Assembly: GCA_963803265.1 (NCBI GenBank)
Contig: CAWDLZ010000004.1
Location: 124,001 to 188,000, forward strand
From: CAIKMD01 sp963803265
Lineage (GTDB): Bacteria > Pseudomonadota > Alphaproteobacteria > ATCC43930 > CGMCC-115725
Reading direction: 5' to 3'
Length of the DNA stretch: 64,000 nucleotides
The notes under the pieces are model-generated. The model was not told the DNA's origin. It worked only from the letters and a program-made list of their open reading frames with translations, and did no database searches. This document shows, piece after piece, positions 53,309-61,653 of this stretch; the first letter of the stretch is position 1, and each line of letters opens with the position of its first letter. Made by a program: the position numbers and the translations under genes.

Positions 53309-53450
53309 TAGGCGGCGCAAGGACTTAGCCTTTTCCTGGGGTTAAATAAAGCGGCTGGCAGTCGAGTTCGAAGAGTCCGCGATAAACCACTAGACTTCAT
53401 CGCGAATTTGGGTAAGAATCCTCCCCGACTGCGAGCGGAGTGCCGGAGGG

Positions 53451-54206
53451 GTGGTGTCGCTCTTTAGCCCAGAGGGACGATCGACGATCGAGACCGCGAC
53501 CCGCATCGCCGTGTTGCTGGGGTTCTTTTTCGCGCTCGGCCTGGCCGGCGGCGCCTATTATCGGAACGGCCATCCGGCAGAGAACGCCGCCGAGACCGCC
53601 GAGGCCAATTCTCCGCCGACCGGGCCGGCTAAGCTGGCGCCGAGCCTGGCGCAGGTCGCGCCGACCGCCCCGGAGGCCGGGCCGACGCCGTTCCCGGATG
53701 AGGATCGCGCCCCCGCGCCGGTCGCGATGGCGCCGTCGCCGCCGCCCGCGGCCGCGCCGCCACCCGTCCCTGCCGCCGCCCTGGAGGCCCCGGCCCCGGC
53801 TCAGCAAGCCAGCCCGGCGCCGGCCGCATCGGCGCCGCGCCCGCGCCGCGCCGTGGCCCATTCGCGGAGCAGCCGGGCCCGGGCGGTGGCGCAAGCGCGC
53901 GCCGCGCCTGGCAGCCCGATGCAGATTCAGTTCGGCGCTTTCGCCAACGAAGCGAATGCCCGCCGCGTGCAATGGGCGATCGAGGCGACGGGCATGCAGG
54001 TCGAGGTGACGCATTTACCCAACGCCGGCGGCCGCGCCCTCTACACGCCGCGCTCGCTGTCCTTCCCCGATGCCGCCGCCGCGCGCGAGGCCGCCGCCGC
54101 CGTCCGCGACAAGGTCCAGCATTTGGTCAACGCGGTGCCGATCGAGTACGCGATCGTGAGCAGCCAACCGCCGCCGCAGCAGCAGGCCGCATTGGCGCAA
54201 CATTAG
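53451..54206 (+). CDS. SPOR domain protein
   Basis: A 251-residue protein with one N-terminal transmembrane helix (IAVLLGFFFALGLAGGAYY), a long Pro/Ala-rich linker and a C-terminal SPOR domain (MQIQFGAFANEANARRVQWA to YAIVSS). SPOR domains bind denuded peptidoglycan at the septum. The start is one of two GTGs (53451, 53454); neither has ideal spacing. It ends just before an intrinsic terminator. Confidence 0.8.
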   Translation: MVSLFSPEGRSTIETATRIAVLLGFFFALGLAGGAYYRNGHPAENAAETAEANSPPTGPAKLAPSLAQVAPTAPEAGPTPFPDEDRAPAPVAMAPSPPPAAAPPPVPAAALEAPAPAQQASPAPAASAPRPRRAVAHSRSSRARAVAQARAAPGSPMQIQFGAFANEANARRVQWAIEATGMQVEVTHLPNAGGRALYTPRSLSFPDAAAAREAAAAVRDKVQHLVNAVPIEYAIVSSQPPPQQQAALAQH

Positions 54207-54260
54207 ACTTTGCTTCGCGCGAGACGCCGCGCCACGCTAGCGCTCAGCGTTGACTCTTAT

Positions 54261-54290
54261 CCCTTCCCTCTCTGAGGGGGAGGGGTTTTT
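54261..54290 (+). terminator. Rho-independent terminator
   Basis: CCCTTCCCTCT (54261-54271) pairs along its length with AGGGGGAGGGG (54275-54285), with a 3-base loop, followed by TTTTT (54286-54290). It terminates the SPOR gene transcript, 52 bases past its stop. Confidence 0.78.
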
Positions 54291-54292
54291 CG

Positions 54293-55075
54293 TCATAGGC
54301 AACTTCTTAGATGCTTGGCGCGCTCGGTCGCGCCGGTCATCAGGAAGGGCAGATCGTTGCCGCCCAAGATCATCCGCATCCCCATGCCGATGTAGCGGCG
54401 CAGCAGATCGTCGGCATAGCAGCCCCCCATGCCCGGCCATTTGCCGGCCTTGCGGCAGGCCGCGATCACCGCGCCATAGGCCGCTGCGATGTCGGCGTGG
54501 GCGAACTGGCCGGGGATGCCCATTTCCATCGCCAGATCGTTGGTGCCGATGAGCAGCACATCGACCCCGGGCACGGCGGCGATCTGGGCCGCGTTGGCGA
54601 CCGCCTTGGGGGTCTCGATCATGACCGTGACCAGCATCTCGGCATTGACGATCTTCGCCGCCTCGCCGACGCCGAGGCCGCGATAGCCGAATTGCGGCAG
54701 CGCGCCCATCACCGAGCGATGGCCTTGCGGCGGATATTTGACGCGCGCGACGATCTCGGCCGCTTCCTCGGCCGTATCGACATGCGGCATGACGATGCCC
54801 CAGGCGCCGGCGTCGAGCGCGCGCGTCGCCATGTCGAGCTGGCCGGCGGGCACGCGCACGATCGGCGCGATCCCGGCATCGAGCGCCGCGACCGAGATTT
54901 GCCCGGCGGTGTCGAGCGACATCGAGCCGTGCTCGAGATCGATGAACAGCCAGTCCCAGCCGCAGCTTTGCATGATCCGGCCGATCTCGGCGCCGCGCGC
55001 GAGGCGCAAGCCCACCCCGATCGAGACCTCGCCCGCCGCGAGCCGCGCCCGCGCCGGGTTGCGAATCTCCGCCAT
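54293..55075 (-). CDS. HpcH/HpaI aldolase family protein
   Basis: A 260-residue TIM-barrel aldolase. FIDLEHGSMSLD, VMPHVDTAEEA and MIETPKAVANA contain the conserved acidic and metal-binding residues, and IGTNDLAMEMGIPG follows. HpaI-type enzymes split 2-keto-3-deoxy-diacids to pyruvate or succinate semialdehyde. It could use products of the FAH-type pathways, but is a separate leftward gene here, in a likely unit with the DUF4189 gene upstream of it. Confidence 0.86.
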   Translation of the reverse strand: MAEIRNPARARLAAGEVSIGVGLRLARGAEIGRIMQSCGWDWLFIDLEHGSMSLDTAGQISVAALDAGIAPIVRVPAGQLDMATRALDAGAWGIVMPHVDTAEEAAEIVARVKYPPQGHRSVMGALPQFGYRGLGVGEAAKIVNAEMLVTVMIETPKAVANAAQIAAVPGVDVLLIGTNDLAMEMGIPGQFAHADIAAAYGAVIAACRKAGKWPGMGGCYADDLLRRYIGMGMRMILGGNDLPFLMTGATERAKHLRSCL

Positions 55076-55102
55076 CCGCCTCTCCTCTCGCCTGCTAATT
55101 CC

Positions 55103-55597
55103 TTAGGGGGTCGCGCAAGTCCAGACTTCGATTTCGCATGCGCCGCCGCCCTGGGCCTGACAGGCTTTCATGGCGTTGGCCTGGGCCTCATTGCGGGTGC
55201 TCGCCTCGCCGGTGGCGTAGCGGCCCGCCGATTCGACCGCCGCGACGGCGGCGCAGGTATTGACGAAGCTGGCGACGACCTTGCAGTCACTGCCATGCTG
55301 CTGGCAGAAGCCGAGGGCCGCCCGGTTGGCCTCGCCCGCGCTCGCCTTGCCCCAGGCATAGCCATTGGCGGTGCTTTGCGCGCCATAGGCGATGGCGCCA
55401 TAAGAGGGTCCCGTCTCCCAAGGGTGGGTGGTGTCGAGGATTCCGCCCGGGCTGCACTGCGTGGCGCAAGAGCTCTGCCCGAGCGCGCCCGGAGCCTGGA
55501 TGCAGTAATCCATACAGTTGTCCGCGGCCCAGGCGGGCGCGAGCATCGCGCCGAAGGCGAAGCTCAAGAGCACGAAGGCGAGAAATCGAGGCATCAT
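55103..55597 (-). CDS. DUF4189 domain secreted protein
   Basis: A 164-residue protein. It has a Sec signal (FVLLSFAFGAMLAPAWAAD), several cysteines, then SYGAIAYGAQSTANGYAWGK and ALGFCQQHGSDCKVVASF, the DUF4189 pattern with paired cysteines that probably form disulfides in the periplasm. Function unknown. A second ATG follows directly at 55594. It is 27 bases before the HpaI gene on the same strand. Confidence 0.8.
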   Translation of the reverse strand: MMPRFLAFVLLSFAFGAMLAPAWAADNCMDYCIQAPGALGQSSCATQCSPGGILDTTHPWETGPSYGAIAYGAQSTANGYAWGKASAGEANRAALGFCQQHGSDCKVVASFVNTCAAVAAVESAGRYATGEASTRNEAQANAMKACQAQGGGACEIEVWTCATP

Positions 55598-55752
55598 GGC
55601 AGCGCGTCCCTCTCGTGGGGATGCCGGCATTCTCTCGCACGCCCGATGCCCGATCAAGTGCCGCGCCCGCGCGCGCGGCTCCTTCTGGGAAATCGCATAG
55701 GGCGCTGCACCTTTATCCTGAGCCCTTCGACTGCTCTCCTTCGCCGACTCCG

Positions 55753-55773
55753 TTCGATCGCTCTGCGATCGAA
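55753..55773. repeat. Perfect 8-bp inverted repeat in a 297-base intergenic region
   Basis: TTCGATCG, 5-base loop, CGATCGAA. It lies in the 55598-55894 gap between divergent DUF4189 and FAH genes. Together with CTGAGCCCTTCGACTG at about 55717, this looks like one of the intergenic repeats common in Alphaproteobacteria, or a regulatory palindrome. No gene is seen in the gap. Confidence 0.5.
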
Positions 55774-55894
55774 TGCTCCGGGTCCGACCGCGATCCAGCC
55801 AGATGCGATTACTTGCGCCGCCCCCCTCGGTTGAAACCGGCGCCGGCTTCCTGCTAGGTTCGCGGGCCGCGCGCCAGCCAAGGAGGGAACGCCC

Positions 55895-56782
55895 GTGAAA
55901 TTCGTGACATTCGACGCCAAGGGTCAGGAACGCCTCGGCGTCGTTGACGCCAAGCGCGGCATTCTCGATCTCAAACAAGCGAGCGCCGCGCTGCCTGGCG
56001 ACATGATCGCGCTCATCGAAGGCGGCGAGGCCGCGCTCAACGAGGCGCGCAAGGTCCTCAGCGCCGCGCAAGATTGGGGCGCGTGGCTGCCCATCGCCTC
56101 GACCCGGCTCCTCGCGCCGATTCCCCATCCGCGCAAGAACATCTTCTGCATCGGCCGCAACTACAAGGCGCATATCGAGGAAGGCGCGCGCGCCCGCGGC
56201 ATCCCGGTGAAGTTTCCGCCGGTGCCCGAGATTTTCTCCAAGCCCTTCACCACCGTGATCGGCCCCGAGGCGAGCGTGAAGCGCCACGCCAAGAACACCG
56301 ATCAGCTCGATTACGAGGTCGAGCTGGCGGTGGTGATGGGCAAGCTCGCGCTCGACGTCCCGGCGTCGCGCGCGCTCGACTACGTCTTCGGCTACACCGT
56401 CTTCAACGACGTGACCGCGCGCGACAAGCAGGCCGCGCACGGCCAATGGTTCAAGGGCAAGAGCTTCGACACTTTCGGCCCGATGGGGCCGTGCCTCGTC
56501 ACCAAGGACGAGTTCGGCTCGCCCAGCGGCCATCGCATCGCGCTCCGGGTCAACGGCGAGACGCGGCAGGATTCCAACACCTCGGACCTGCTCTTCGACG
56601 TGCCGAAGATCATCGAGAGCCTGTGCGCGAGCCTCACCCTCCATCCCGGCGACGTCATCGCCACCGGCACGCCCTCGGGCGTCGCGCTCGGCATGACGCC
56701 GCAGAAATTCCTCAATGTCGGCGATGTGATCGAGGCCGAGATCGAGGGCATCGGCGTCCTGCGCAATAAAGTCGTGGAATAG
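55895..56782 (+). CDS. Fumarylacetoacetate hydrolase family protein
   Basis: A 295-residue FAH-type enzyme. IFCIGRNYKAHIEEGAR, the metal motif DYEVELAVVMGK, FGYTVFNDVTARDKQ and ATGTPSGVALGM are all standard, as in the human FAHD1/2-like and bacterial 2-keto-pentenoate group. The start is GTG 55895 behind AGGAGGG. It is a single gene followed by an MFS gene after 29 bases. Confidence 0.88.
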   Translation: MKFVTFDAKGQERLGVVDAKRGILDLKQASAALPGDMIALIEGGEAALNEARKVLSAAQDWGAWLPIASTRLLAPIPHPRKNIFCIGRNYKAHIEEGARARGIPVKFPPVPEIFSKPFTTVIGPEASVKRHAKNTDQLDYEVELAVVMGKLALDVPASRALDYVFGYTVFNDVTARDKQAAHGQWFKGKSFDTFGPMGPCLVTKDEFGSPSGHRIALRVNGETRQDSNTSDLLFDVPKIIESLCASLTLHPGDVIATGTPSGVALGMTPQKFLNVGDVIEAEIEGIGVLRNKVVE

Positions 56783-56811
56783 GCGCCGGCGCCGGGGGTA
56801 AAGCCCAGGGA

Positions 56812-58113
56812 ATGAGCGACGACGCGCCGGCCGCGGCCAAGCGCGAAAAAATCTCCGTCGGCCTGTCGCGAGCCGAGATTTTCACCGGCCCGGTGCGGCG
56901 TTATCTGCTGGCGCGGTTCTGCGCTTCCGCGGCGCTCCAGATCCAGAGCGTGGCGGTCGGCTGGTATGTCTACGCCATCACCAACAGCGCCCTCGATCTC
57001 GGCCTCGTCGGCCTCTCCATGTTCCTTCCGGCGGCGGGCCTCGCCCTCATCGCGGGCCAGGTCATCGACCGGTTCGAGCGCCGCCGCGTGCTGCTCTTCG
57101 CCTGGTCGCTTCAGGCCGTCGCCAGCGCCGGCATCGGGGTGCTCGCGCTCTCGGGGCTGGGGCGGGTCGATCTCGTCTTTCTGCTGATCGCGTGCTACGG
57201 CGCCGGCCGCGCCTTCGAGCAGCCGGCGCAGGCGGCGCTGTTGCCGAGCCTCGTGCCGGTCGCGGTTTTCGCCCGCGTCACGCCGGCCGGGTCCCTCGTC
57301 AACCAATCGGCGGTCGTCATCGGCCCGGCCTTGGGCGGGATCTTGTTTCTCTTGGGCGCGCCGGTCGCCTTCTTCGGCGCGGCCGCGATGCTGCTCGCGG
57401 CGCTCGCGGCGATGTTCTCGCTGCCCAAGGCGCCGAGCCGTCCGGCCGATCCGATGTCGTGGTCCGGCTTTCTCGGCGGGATCAGCTTCATCCGCCGCGC
57501 CGAGGCGGTGCGCGGCGCCATCACCCTCGACATGTTCGGCGTGTTCTTCGGCGGCGCCACCGCGCTCCTGCCGATCTTCGCCCGCGACATCTTGAGGATC
57601 GGCCCGGTGGGATTGGGCCTCCTGCGCAGCGCGCCGGCGATAGGCGCCCTGGTCTCGGGGCTTTATCTCGCCCGCCACCCGATGGACCGCCATGTCGGCC
57701 GCAAGATGCTGACGACCGTCGTCGTCTTCGGCGCGGCCACCATCGTGTTCGGGCTGTCGCGCTGGCTGCCGCTCAGCTTCGCCGCGCTCGTCCTGCTCGG
57801 CGGCGCCGACGTCGTCAGCGTCGTCGTGCGCTCGACCCTGGTGCAAACGGCGACGCCCGATGCGATCCGCGGCCGGGTCAGCGCGGTCAACTCGCTCTTC
57901 GTCGGAACCTCCAACCAGCTCGGCGAGTTCGAATCGGGCGTCACCGCGTCGTGGTTCGGCGCGGTAGGATCGGTGGTTCTGGGCGGCGCCGCGACGCTCG
58001 TCGTCGTCGCCATCGCGAGCCGCCGCTTTCCGGCGCTACGGCGGATGGACCGCTTCATCATGGCGCCGGCGGAGGACGAGCGGGCGCCGCAAATCCGGGA
58101 CGAGACACGATGA
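56812..58113 (+). CDS. MFS transporter (EntS/DHA-type exporter-like)
   Basis: A 433-residue, 12-helix MFS protein with VAVGWYVYAITNSALDLGLV and the loop motif GQVIDRFERRRVLL, as in EntS-like MFS exporters. TPDAIRGRVSAVNSLFVGTSNQLGEFESG is characteristic of that family. Substrate unknown. Its stop overlaps the next ATG. Confidence 0.86.
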   Translation: MSDDAPAAAKREKISVGLSRAEIFTGPVRRYLLARFCASAALQIQSVAVGWYVYAITNSALDLGLVGLSMFLPAAGLALIAGQVIDRFERRRVLLFAWSLQAVASAGIGVLALSGLGRVDLVFLLIACYGAGRAFEQPAQAALLPSLVPVAVFARVTPAGSLVNQSAVVIGPALGGILFLLGAPVAFFGAAAMLLAALAAMFSLPKAPSRPADPMSWSGFLGGISFIRRAEAVRGAITLDMFGVFFGGATALLPIFARDILRIGPVGLGLLRSAPAIGALVSGLYLARHPMDRHVGRKMLTTVVVFGAATIVFGLSRWLPLSFAALVLLGGADVVSVVVRSTLVQTATPDAIRGRVSAVNSLFVGTSNQLGEFESGVTASWFGAVGSVVLGGAATLVVVAIASRRFPALRRMDRFIMAPAEDERAPQIRDETR

Positions 58114-58487
58114 CGCCGACGATCGTGCCGGCTTACGCCGCGGTGCTGGCGATTGGCTACATCTATCTGGCCGCGAGAGTGATCAGGCGGCGCAATCGCG
58201 CGCGCATCGCGCTCGGCACGGGCGGCGACGCGGCGCTCGAGCGCGCGATCCGGGTCCAGGGCAATTTCGCCGACTACGTGCCGCTGACCCTGCTGCTGCT
58301 GGGCTTCGCCGAGATGGAGGGGACGCGCCCCTGGCTGCTCCACGCGCTTTGCGTCCTTCTCGTCGCCGGACGCGCGGTCCATGCCTTTGGCGTCGCGCAG
58401 GAAAACGAGGATCTGAGGCTGCGCGGCATCGGCATGGCGGCGACCCTCGCCGCGCTCGGCCTCGCCGCGTTGCTGCTGCTGCTTTAG
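58110..58487 (+). CDS. MAPEG family membrane protein
   Basis: A 125-residue four-helix protein: PAYAAVLAIGYIYLAARVI, ERAIRVQGNFADYVPLTLLL (the MAPEG N-x2-E/Y signature), and LHALCVLLVAGRAVHAFGV. The family includes glutathione transferases of eicosanoid metabolism. The ATG overlaps the MFS stop (ATGA). A cytosolic GST gene follows 65 bases downstream. Confidence 0.83.
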   Translation: MTPTIVPAYAAVLAIGYIYLAARVIRRRNRARIALGTGGDAALERAIRVQGNFADYVPLTLLLLGFAEMEGTRPWLLHALCVLLVAGRAVHAFGVAQENEDLRLRGIGMAATLAALGLAALLLLL

Positions 58488-58551
58488 CCGCTGTTTACAG
58501 CGCCGCGGCGGCGGTGCGAAGATGCCGCCATCGACTGAACGGGAGGAAGCC

Positions 58552-59166
58552 ATGCTGACCTTGTGTTATTGCCCGGGCGCGTGCTCGATGGCCGCGCATA
58601 TCGTGCTCGAGGAAAGCGGCGAGAAATACACCGGCCGTAAAATCGACTTGGGCTCGGGCGAGCAACGCTCCGAGGCCTATCTCAAGATCAATCCGCATGC
58701 CCGCGTCCCAGCGCTGGGCCTCGATAATGGCGAGTTCATTTCGGAGAACGTCGCGATCCTGCCCTATCTCGGCAAGCGCTTCGGCCTCTGGACCGACGAT
58801 CCCATGACCGAGGTCAAGATGATGTCGTTCATCGGCTGGGTCGCCTCGAGCGTCCATCCGGCGCAGGCGCATATCGGCCGGCCCGAGCGCTATGCCAGCG
58901 ATCCGGCAACGCACGCCAACATCAGGGAGACCGGGCGCAAGGTCTTCCACGGCTATTTGAAGGAAATCGACGGCCTCTACGCCGGCAAGCAATGGCTGTT
59001 CGACAAATATACGGTGTGCGACCCTTACGCCTTCGTGCTCTATGCCTGGGGCGTGCGCCGCGAATTGCCGATGGCCGAGATGAAGAGCTATACCGCCTTC
59101 AAGGACCGTATGCTGGCCCGGCCCGCCGTGCAGCGCGTGGTCGCGGACGAAAAGATCAAGCTGTGA
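58552..59166 (+). CDS. Glutathione S-transferase
   Basis: A 204-residue GST. The N-terminal thioredoxin fold has CYCPGACSMAAHIVLEESG and NPHARVPALGLDNGEFISEN with the cis-Pro and the Ser/Glu glutathione contacts, and the C-terminal helical domain ends DRMLARPAVQRVVADE. The CS motif is like beta-class bacterial GSTs. The start ATG 58552 follows GGGAGGAAG. Its stop overlaps the next GTG. Confidence 0.88.
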   Translation: MLTLCYCPGACSMAAHIVLEESGEKYTGRKIDLGSGEQRSEAYLKINPHARVPALGLDNGEFISENVAILPYLGKRFGLWTDDPMTEVKMMSFIGWVASSVHPAQAHIGRPERYASDPATHANIRETGRKVFHGYLKEIDGLYAGKQWLFDKYTVCDPYAFVLYAWGVRRELPMAEMKSYTAFKDRMLARPAVQRVVADEKIKL

Positions 59167-59969
59167 CGCAAAATTCCTGGGCGGCCGAGGAATTCGTCAC
59201 GGTGGATTCGTGCCGCCTGCGGCTCCTCGCCGCCGGCAACGGGCCGCCGCTCCTCTATCTGCACGGCGCCGGCGGGCCGGCGCCGTGGTCGCCCTTTTTC
59301 GTCGAGCTGGCCAAGAGCTTCCGCGTCATCGCGCCCGACCATCCGGGCTTCGGCCGCTCGGGCGAGCCCTCATGGCTCGCCGGCATCGACGATCTCGCCT
59401 ATTTCTATCTCGATTTCCTGGCCGCGCAGGGTCTCGACCGCGTTCACCTGGTCGGACATTCGATGGGCGGCTGGATCGCGATGGAAGCGGCGGTGCGCTC
59501 CACCGCGCGATTGAAGAGCCTCACCCTCCTCGATCCCGCCGGCATCTATGTAAAGGGCCACCCGATGGCCGACATCTTCATTACGCCGCCGGCCGAGATC
59601 CTGGGGAAGCTCCTCTATGTCGACAAGGGCCTCGCCGAGCAAGCGCTGGCCGAGCTGGCTTCGCCCAAGACGGAAGCGGAAATCGACGCGCTCATCCGCA
59701 ACCGCACCAGCGCGGCGCTCTTATGCTGGCAGCCGCGGCTGTACAATCCGAAGCTCGCCAAGTGGCTGCACCGCATCGACGTGCCGACGCATCTTGTTTG
59801 GGGGGATTCGGATCGCATCATCCCGCCCGCCTATGCCGAGACCTTGCGCGCCGCCATACCGGCCGCGCGCCTGACCATGATCGAGCGCTGCGGCCACGTG
59901 CCCCAGGTCGAGCGCGCCGAGGCGACGCTCGCCGCCGTCACCGGATTCTTGAAGGGATGCGCGCCGTGA
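59163..59969 (+). CDS. Alpha/beta hydrolase
   Basis: A 268-residue hydrolase. LLYLHGAGGPAPWSPFF gives the oxyanion region, VGHSMGGWIAM the Ser nucleophile, VWGDSDRIIPP the Asp and ERCGHVPQVE the His. This is the MhpC/C-C hydrolase or esterase-like type. The start GTG 59163 overlaps the GST stop (GTGA), and its stop overlaps the following gene, so GST-hydrolase-LLM genes are translationally linked. Confidence 0.87.
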   Translation: MTQNSWAAEEFVTVDSCRLRLLAAGNGPPLLYLHGAGGPAPWSPFFVELAKSFRVIAPDHPGFGRSGEPSWLAGIDDLAYFYLDFLAAQGLDRVHLVGHSMGGWIAMEAAVRSTARLKSLTLLDPAGIYVKGHPMADIFITPPAEILGKLLYVDKGLAEQALAELASPKTEAEIDALIRNRTSAALLCWQPRLYNPKLAKWLHRIDVPTHLVWGDSDRIIPPAYAETLRAAIPAARLTMIERCGHVPQVERAEATLAAVTGFLKGCAP

Positions 59970-61153
59970 AAATCCTCATGTTCCACCTCATGCCCTACGC
60001 CCATATCGACCTCGCCGAGGCCGCGAAATATCCGGCGGTGTGGGTGAAGTTTCCCAACAGCAATTACGATCCGGTCAAGGGCCACGAGCTCTACAACCGC
60101 TATCTCGACGAGCTGGAATTGGCGGCCGAGCTGGGCTTGGACGGGGTCGCCGTGAACGAGCATCACCAGAACGCCTATGGCCTGATGCCTTCGCCGGTGG
60201 TGACGGCGGCGGCGCTGTCGCGCCGGGTCAAGACGGCCGAGATCGCGATTCTCGGCAGCGGCTTCGGGCTGCGCGACAATCCGCTGCTCTTGGCCGAGGA
60301 GCACGCGATGATCGACAACATCACGGGCGGGCGGCTCATCTCGGGCTTCGTGCGCGGCATCGGCGCCGAGTACCACTCGCTGGGCGTCAATCCCGCGACT
60401 TCGCTGGCCCGCCATCAGGAGGCGCACGATCTCGTCGTGCGCGCCTGGACCGAGCCCGGGCCTTTCGCCTTCGAAGGCGAGTTCTACCATTTCCAATACG
60501 TCAATATCTGGCCGCGCCCTTATCGGAAGCCGCATCCGCCGATCTGGTGCCCGTCGCAGGGGTCGGTCGAGACGCTCGAATGGGCGGCACATCCCGACCG
60601 TCGCTATGTCTATGCGCAAGCCTACAGCCCGTTCGCCGCGGTGGCGCGCTATCTCAACCTCTATCGCGAGATCGCGCGCGACAAATACGGCTATGAGGCC
60701 GCCTCCGACCGCTTGGCCTGGAACCTGCCGGTCTATGTCGCCGACAACGACGAGAAGGCGCTGGCCGAAGCCAAGCCCCATCTCGAGGCGATGTTCAACG
60801 TCTTCCTCTCGATGCCCACCGAATACCTATTCCCGCCGGGCTACACCTCGCGCGAATCCTTAAAGCGCATGATGCAGACGAAGGGCGCGGTGTTCGGCAA
60901 ATCGACCGGCGAGGGGCTGGTGCAGAAGGGCATCGCGATCGTCGGCAGCCCGAAGACGGTGATCGAGCGGTTCAGAGAGTGCCACCGCGAGGCCGGATTC
61001 CAGAACCTCGTCGCTCTCTTGCAATTCGGCACGCTGCCGCGCGCCTTGACCGAGCGCAACATCCGCCTCTTCGCCGCCGAGGTCATGCCGGCGCTGCGCG
61101 AGCTCGACGAGCGCAACTACCGCGGCCTCGAGGCGCGAACCGTCACCGCTTAG
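59966..61153 (+). CDS. LLM class flavin-dependent monooxygenase (bacterial luciferase-like)
   Basis: A 395-residue TIM-barrel flavin enzyme of the luciferase-like family: DGVAVNEHHQNAYGLMPSPV, LGSGFGLRDNPLLLAEEHAM and DNITGGRLISGFVRGIG. It oxygenates a substrate with FMNH2 and O2; the flavin reductase is not in the window. GTG 59966 (GAAGGGA upstream, overlapping the hydrolase TGA) is chosen; ATG 59957 is possible. The three-gene unit could form a small detoxification or degradation pathway. Confidence 0.86.
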   Translation: MKILMFHLMPYAHIDLAEAAKYPAVWVKFPNSNYDPVKGHELYNRYLDELELAAELGLDGVAVNEHHQNAYGLMPSPVVTAAALSRRVKTAEIAILGSGFGLRDNPLLLAEEHAMIDNITGGRLISGFVRGIGAEYHSLGVNPATSLARHQEAHDLVVRAWTEPGPFAFEGEFYHFQYVNIWPRPYRKPHPPIWCPSQGSVETLEWAAHPDRRYVYAQAYSPFAAVARYLNLYREIARDKYGYEAASDRLAWNLPVYVADNDEKALAEAKPHLEAMFNVFLSMPTEYLFPPGYTSRESLKRMMQTKGAVFGKSTGEGLVQKGIAIVGSPKTVIERFRECHREAGFQNLVALLQFGTLPRALTERNIRLFAAEVMPALRELDERNYRGLEARTVTA

Positions 61154-61177
61154 AGCACTCTGGTTTTGCTACCCCTC

Positions 61178-61210
61178 CGGGTCCCGGCTTTCGCGGGGAT
61201 GACGGAAATT
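61178..61210 (+). repeat. REP-like palindrome, unit 1
   Basis: GGGTCCCGGCTTTCGCGGGG then ATGACGGAAATT. The palindromic core (CCGGCTTTCGCGG) and the ATGACGG tail recur at 61534-61570. It ends three bases before the GIY-YIG gene's 3' end. Confidence 0.75.
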
Positions 61211-61212
61211 CT

Positions 61213-61503
61213 TCAGCGCAGAATGTCATCGTAGAGGTCCCGCCATTCGGGATTGTTGCGCTCGATCAATTCGAGCTTCCATGCTCGACGCCACTTCTTG
61301 ATCTGCCTTTCGCGCAGGATTGCCGCAGGGATCGTCTCGTGAAACTCGGCATAAACGAGGCGATGGACTCCATAACGTTTGGTGAAGCTGTCGACTGTTT
61401 CCGATCGATGCTCCCAAACGCGACGAGCAACGTCGCTGGTCACCCCGACATAGAGCGTGCCGTTCCGTTTGCTCGCAAGGATATAGACGCACGGAGGTTT
61501 CAT
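61213..61503 (-). CDS. GIY-YIG nuclease superfamily protein (UPF0213/YhbQ-like)
   Basis: A 96-residue single-domain GIY-YIG protein: CVYILASKRNGTLYVGVTSD carries the GIY/YIG-like tyrosines (VYI...YVG), followed by Arg in VARRVWEHRS, and ILRERQIKKWRRAWKLELIE carries the conserved Glu. It is a structure-selective nuclease family common as short proteins in Alphaproteobacteria. It is closely flanked by REP-like palindromes on both sides, so the gene and repeats may move as a unit. Confidence 0.87.
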   Translation of the reverse strand: MKPPCVYILASKRNGTLYVGVTSDVARRVWEHRSETVDSFTKRYGVHRLVYAEFHETIPAAILRERQIKKWRRAWKLELIERNNPEWRDLYDDILR

Positions 61504-61533
61504 GTCTCGCCATCATGCCATGGCGAAAAGCCC

Positions 61534-61570
61534 CTGGATGTCCGCTTGCGCGGGCATGACGGTAAAATTT
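61534..61570 (+). repeat. REP-like palindrome, unit 2
   Basis: CTGGATGTCCGCTTGCGCGG then GCATGACGGTAAAATTT, same orientation as unit 1, with the shared ATGACGG tail. It sits just upstream of the GIY-YIG start. Confidence 0.75.
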
Positions 61571-61576
61571 CCTGTG

Positions 61577-61602
61577 GTTCCCGCGAAAGCGGGGACCCAG
61601 GG
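61577..61602 (-). repeat. REP-like palindrome, unit 3 (inverted)
   Basis: Read on the minus strand it is CCCTGGGTCCCCGCTTTCGC followed by GGGAAC, nearly identical to unit 1. It lies six bases after unit 2 in opposite orientation, so the two could form a REP-like pair. Confidence 0.72.
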
Positions 61603-61653
61603 CGGATGCGCGTTCTTTGGCGAAAACGACGATTCAGTTTGAGGCGCGGCCGG

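Noticed and set aside
55598..56644. Extension of the DUF4189 frame opposite the FAH gene at 55895
   Set aside because: Only the part from 55597 has a signal peptide and DUF4189 pattern; the rest is antisense to a complete FAH gene.
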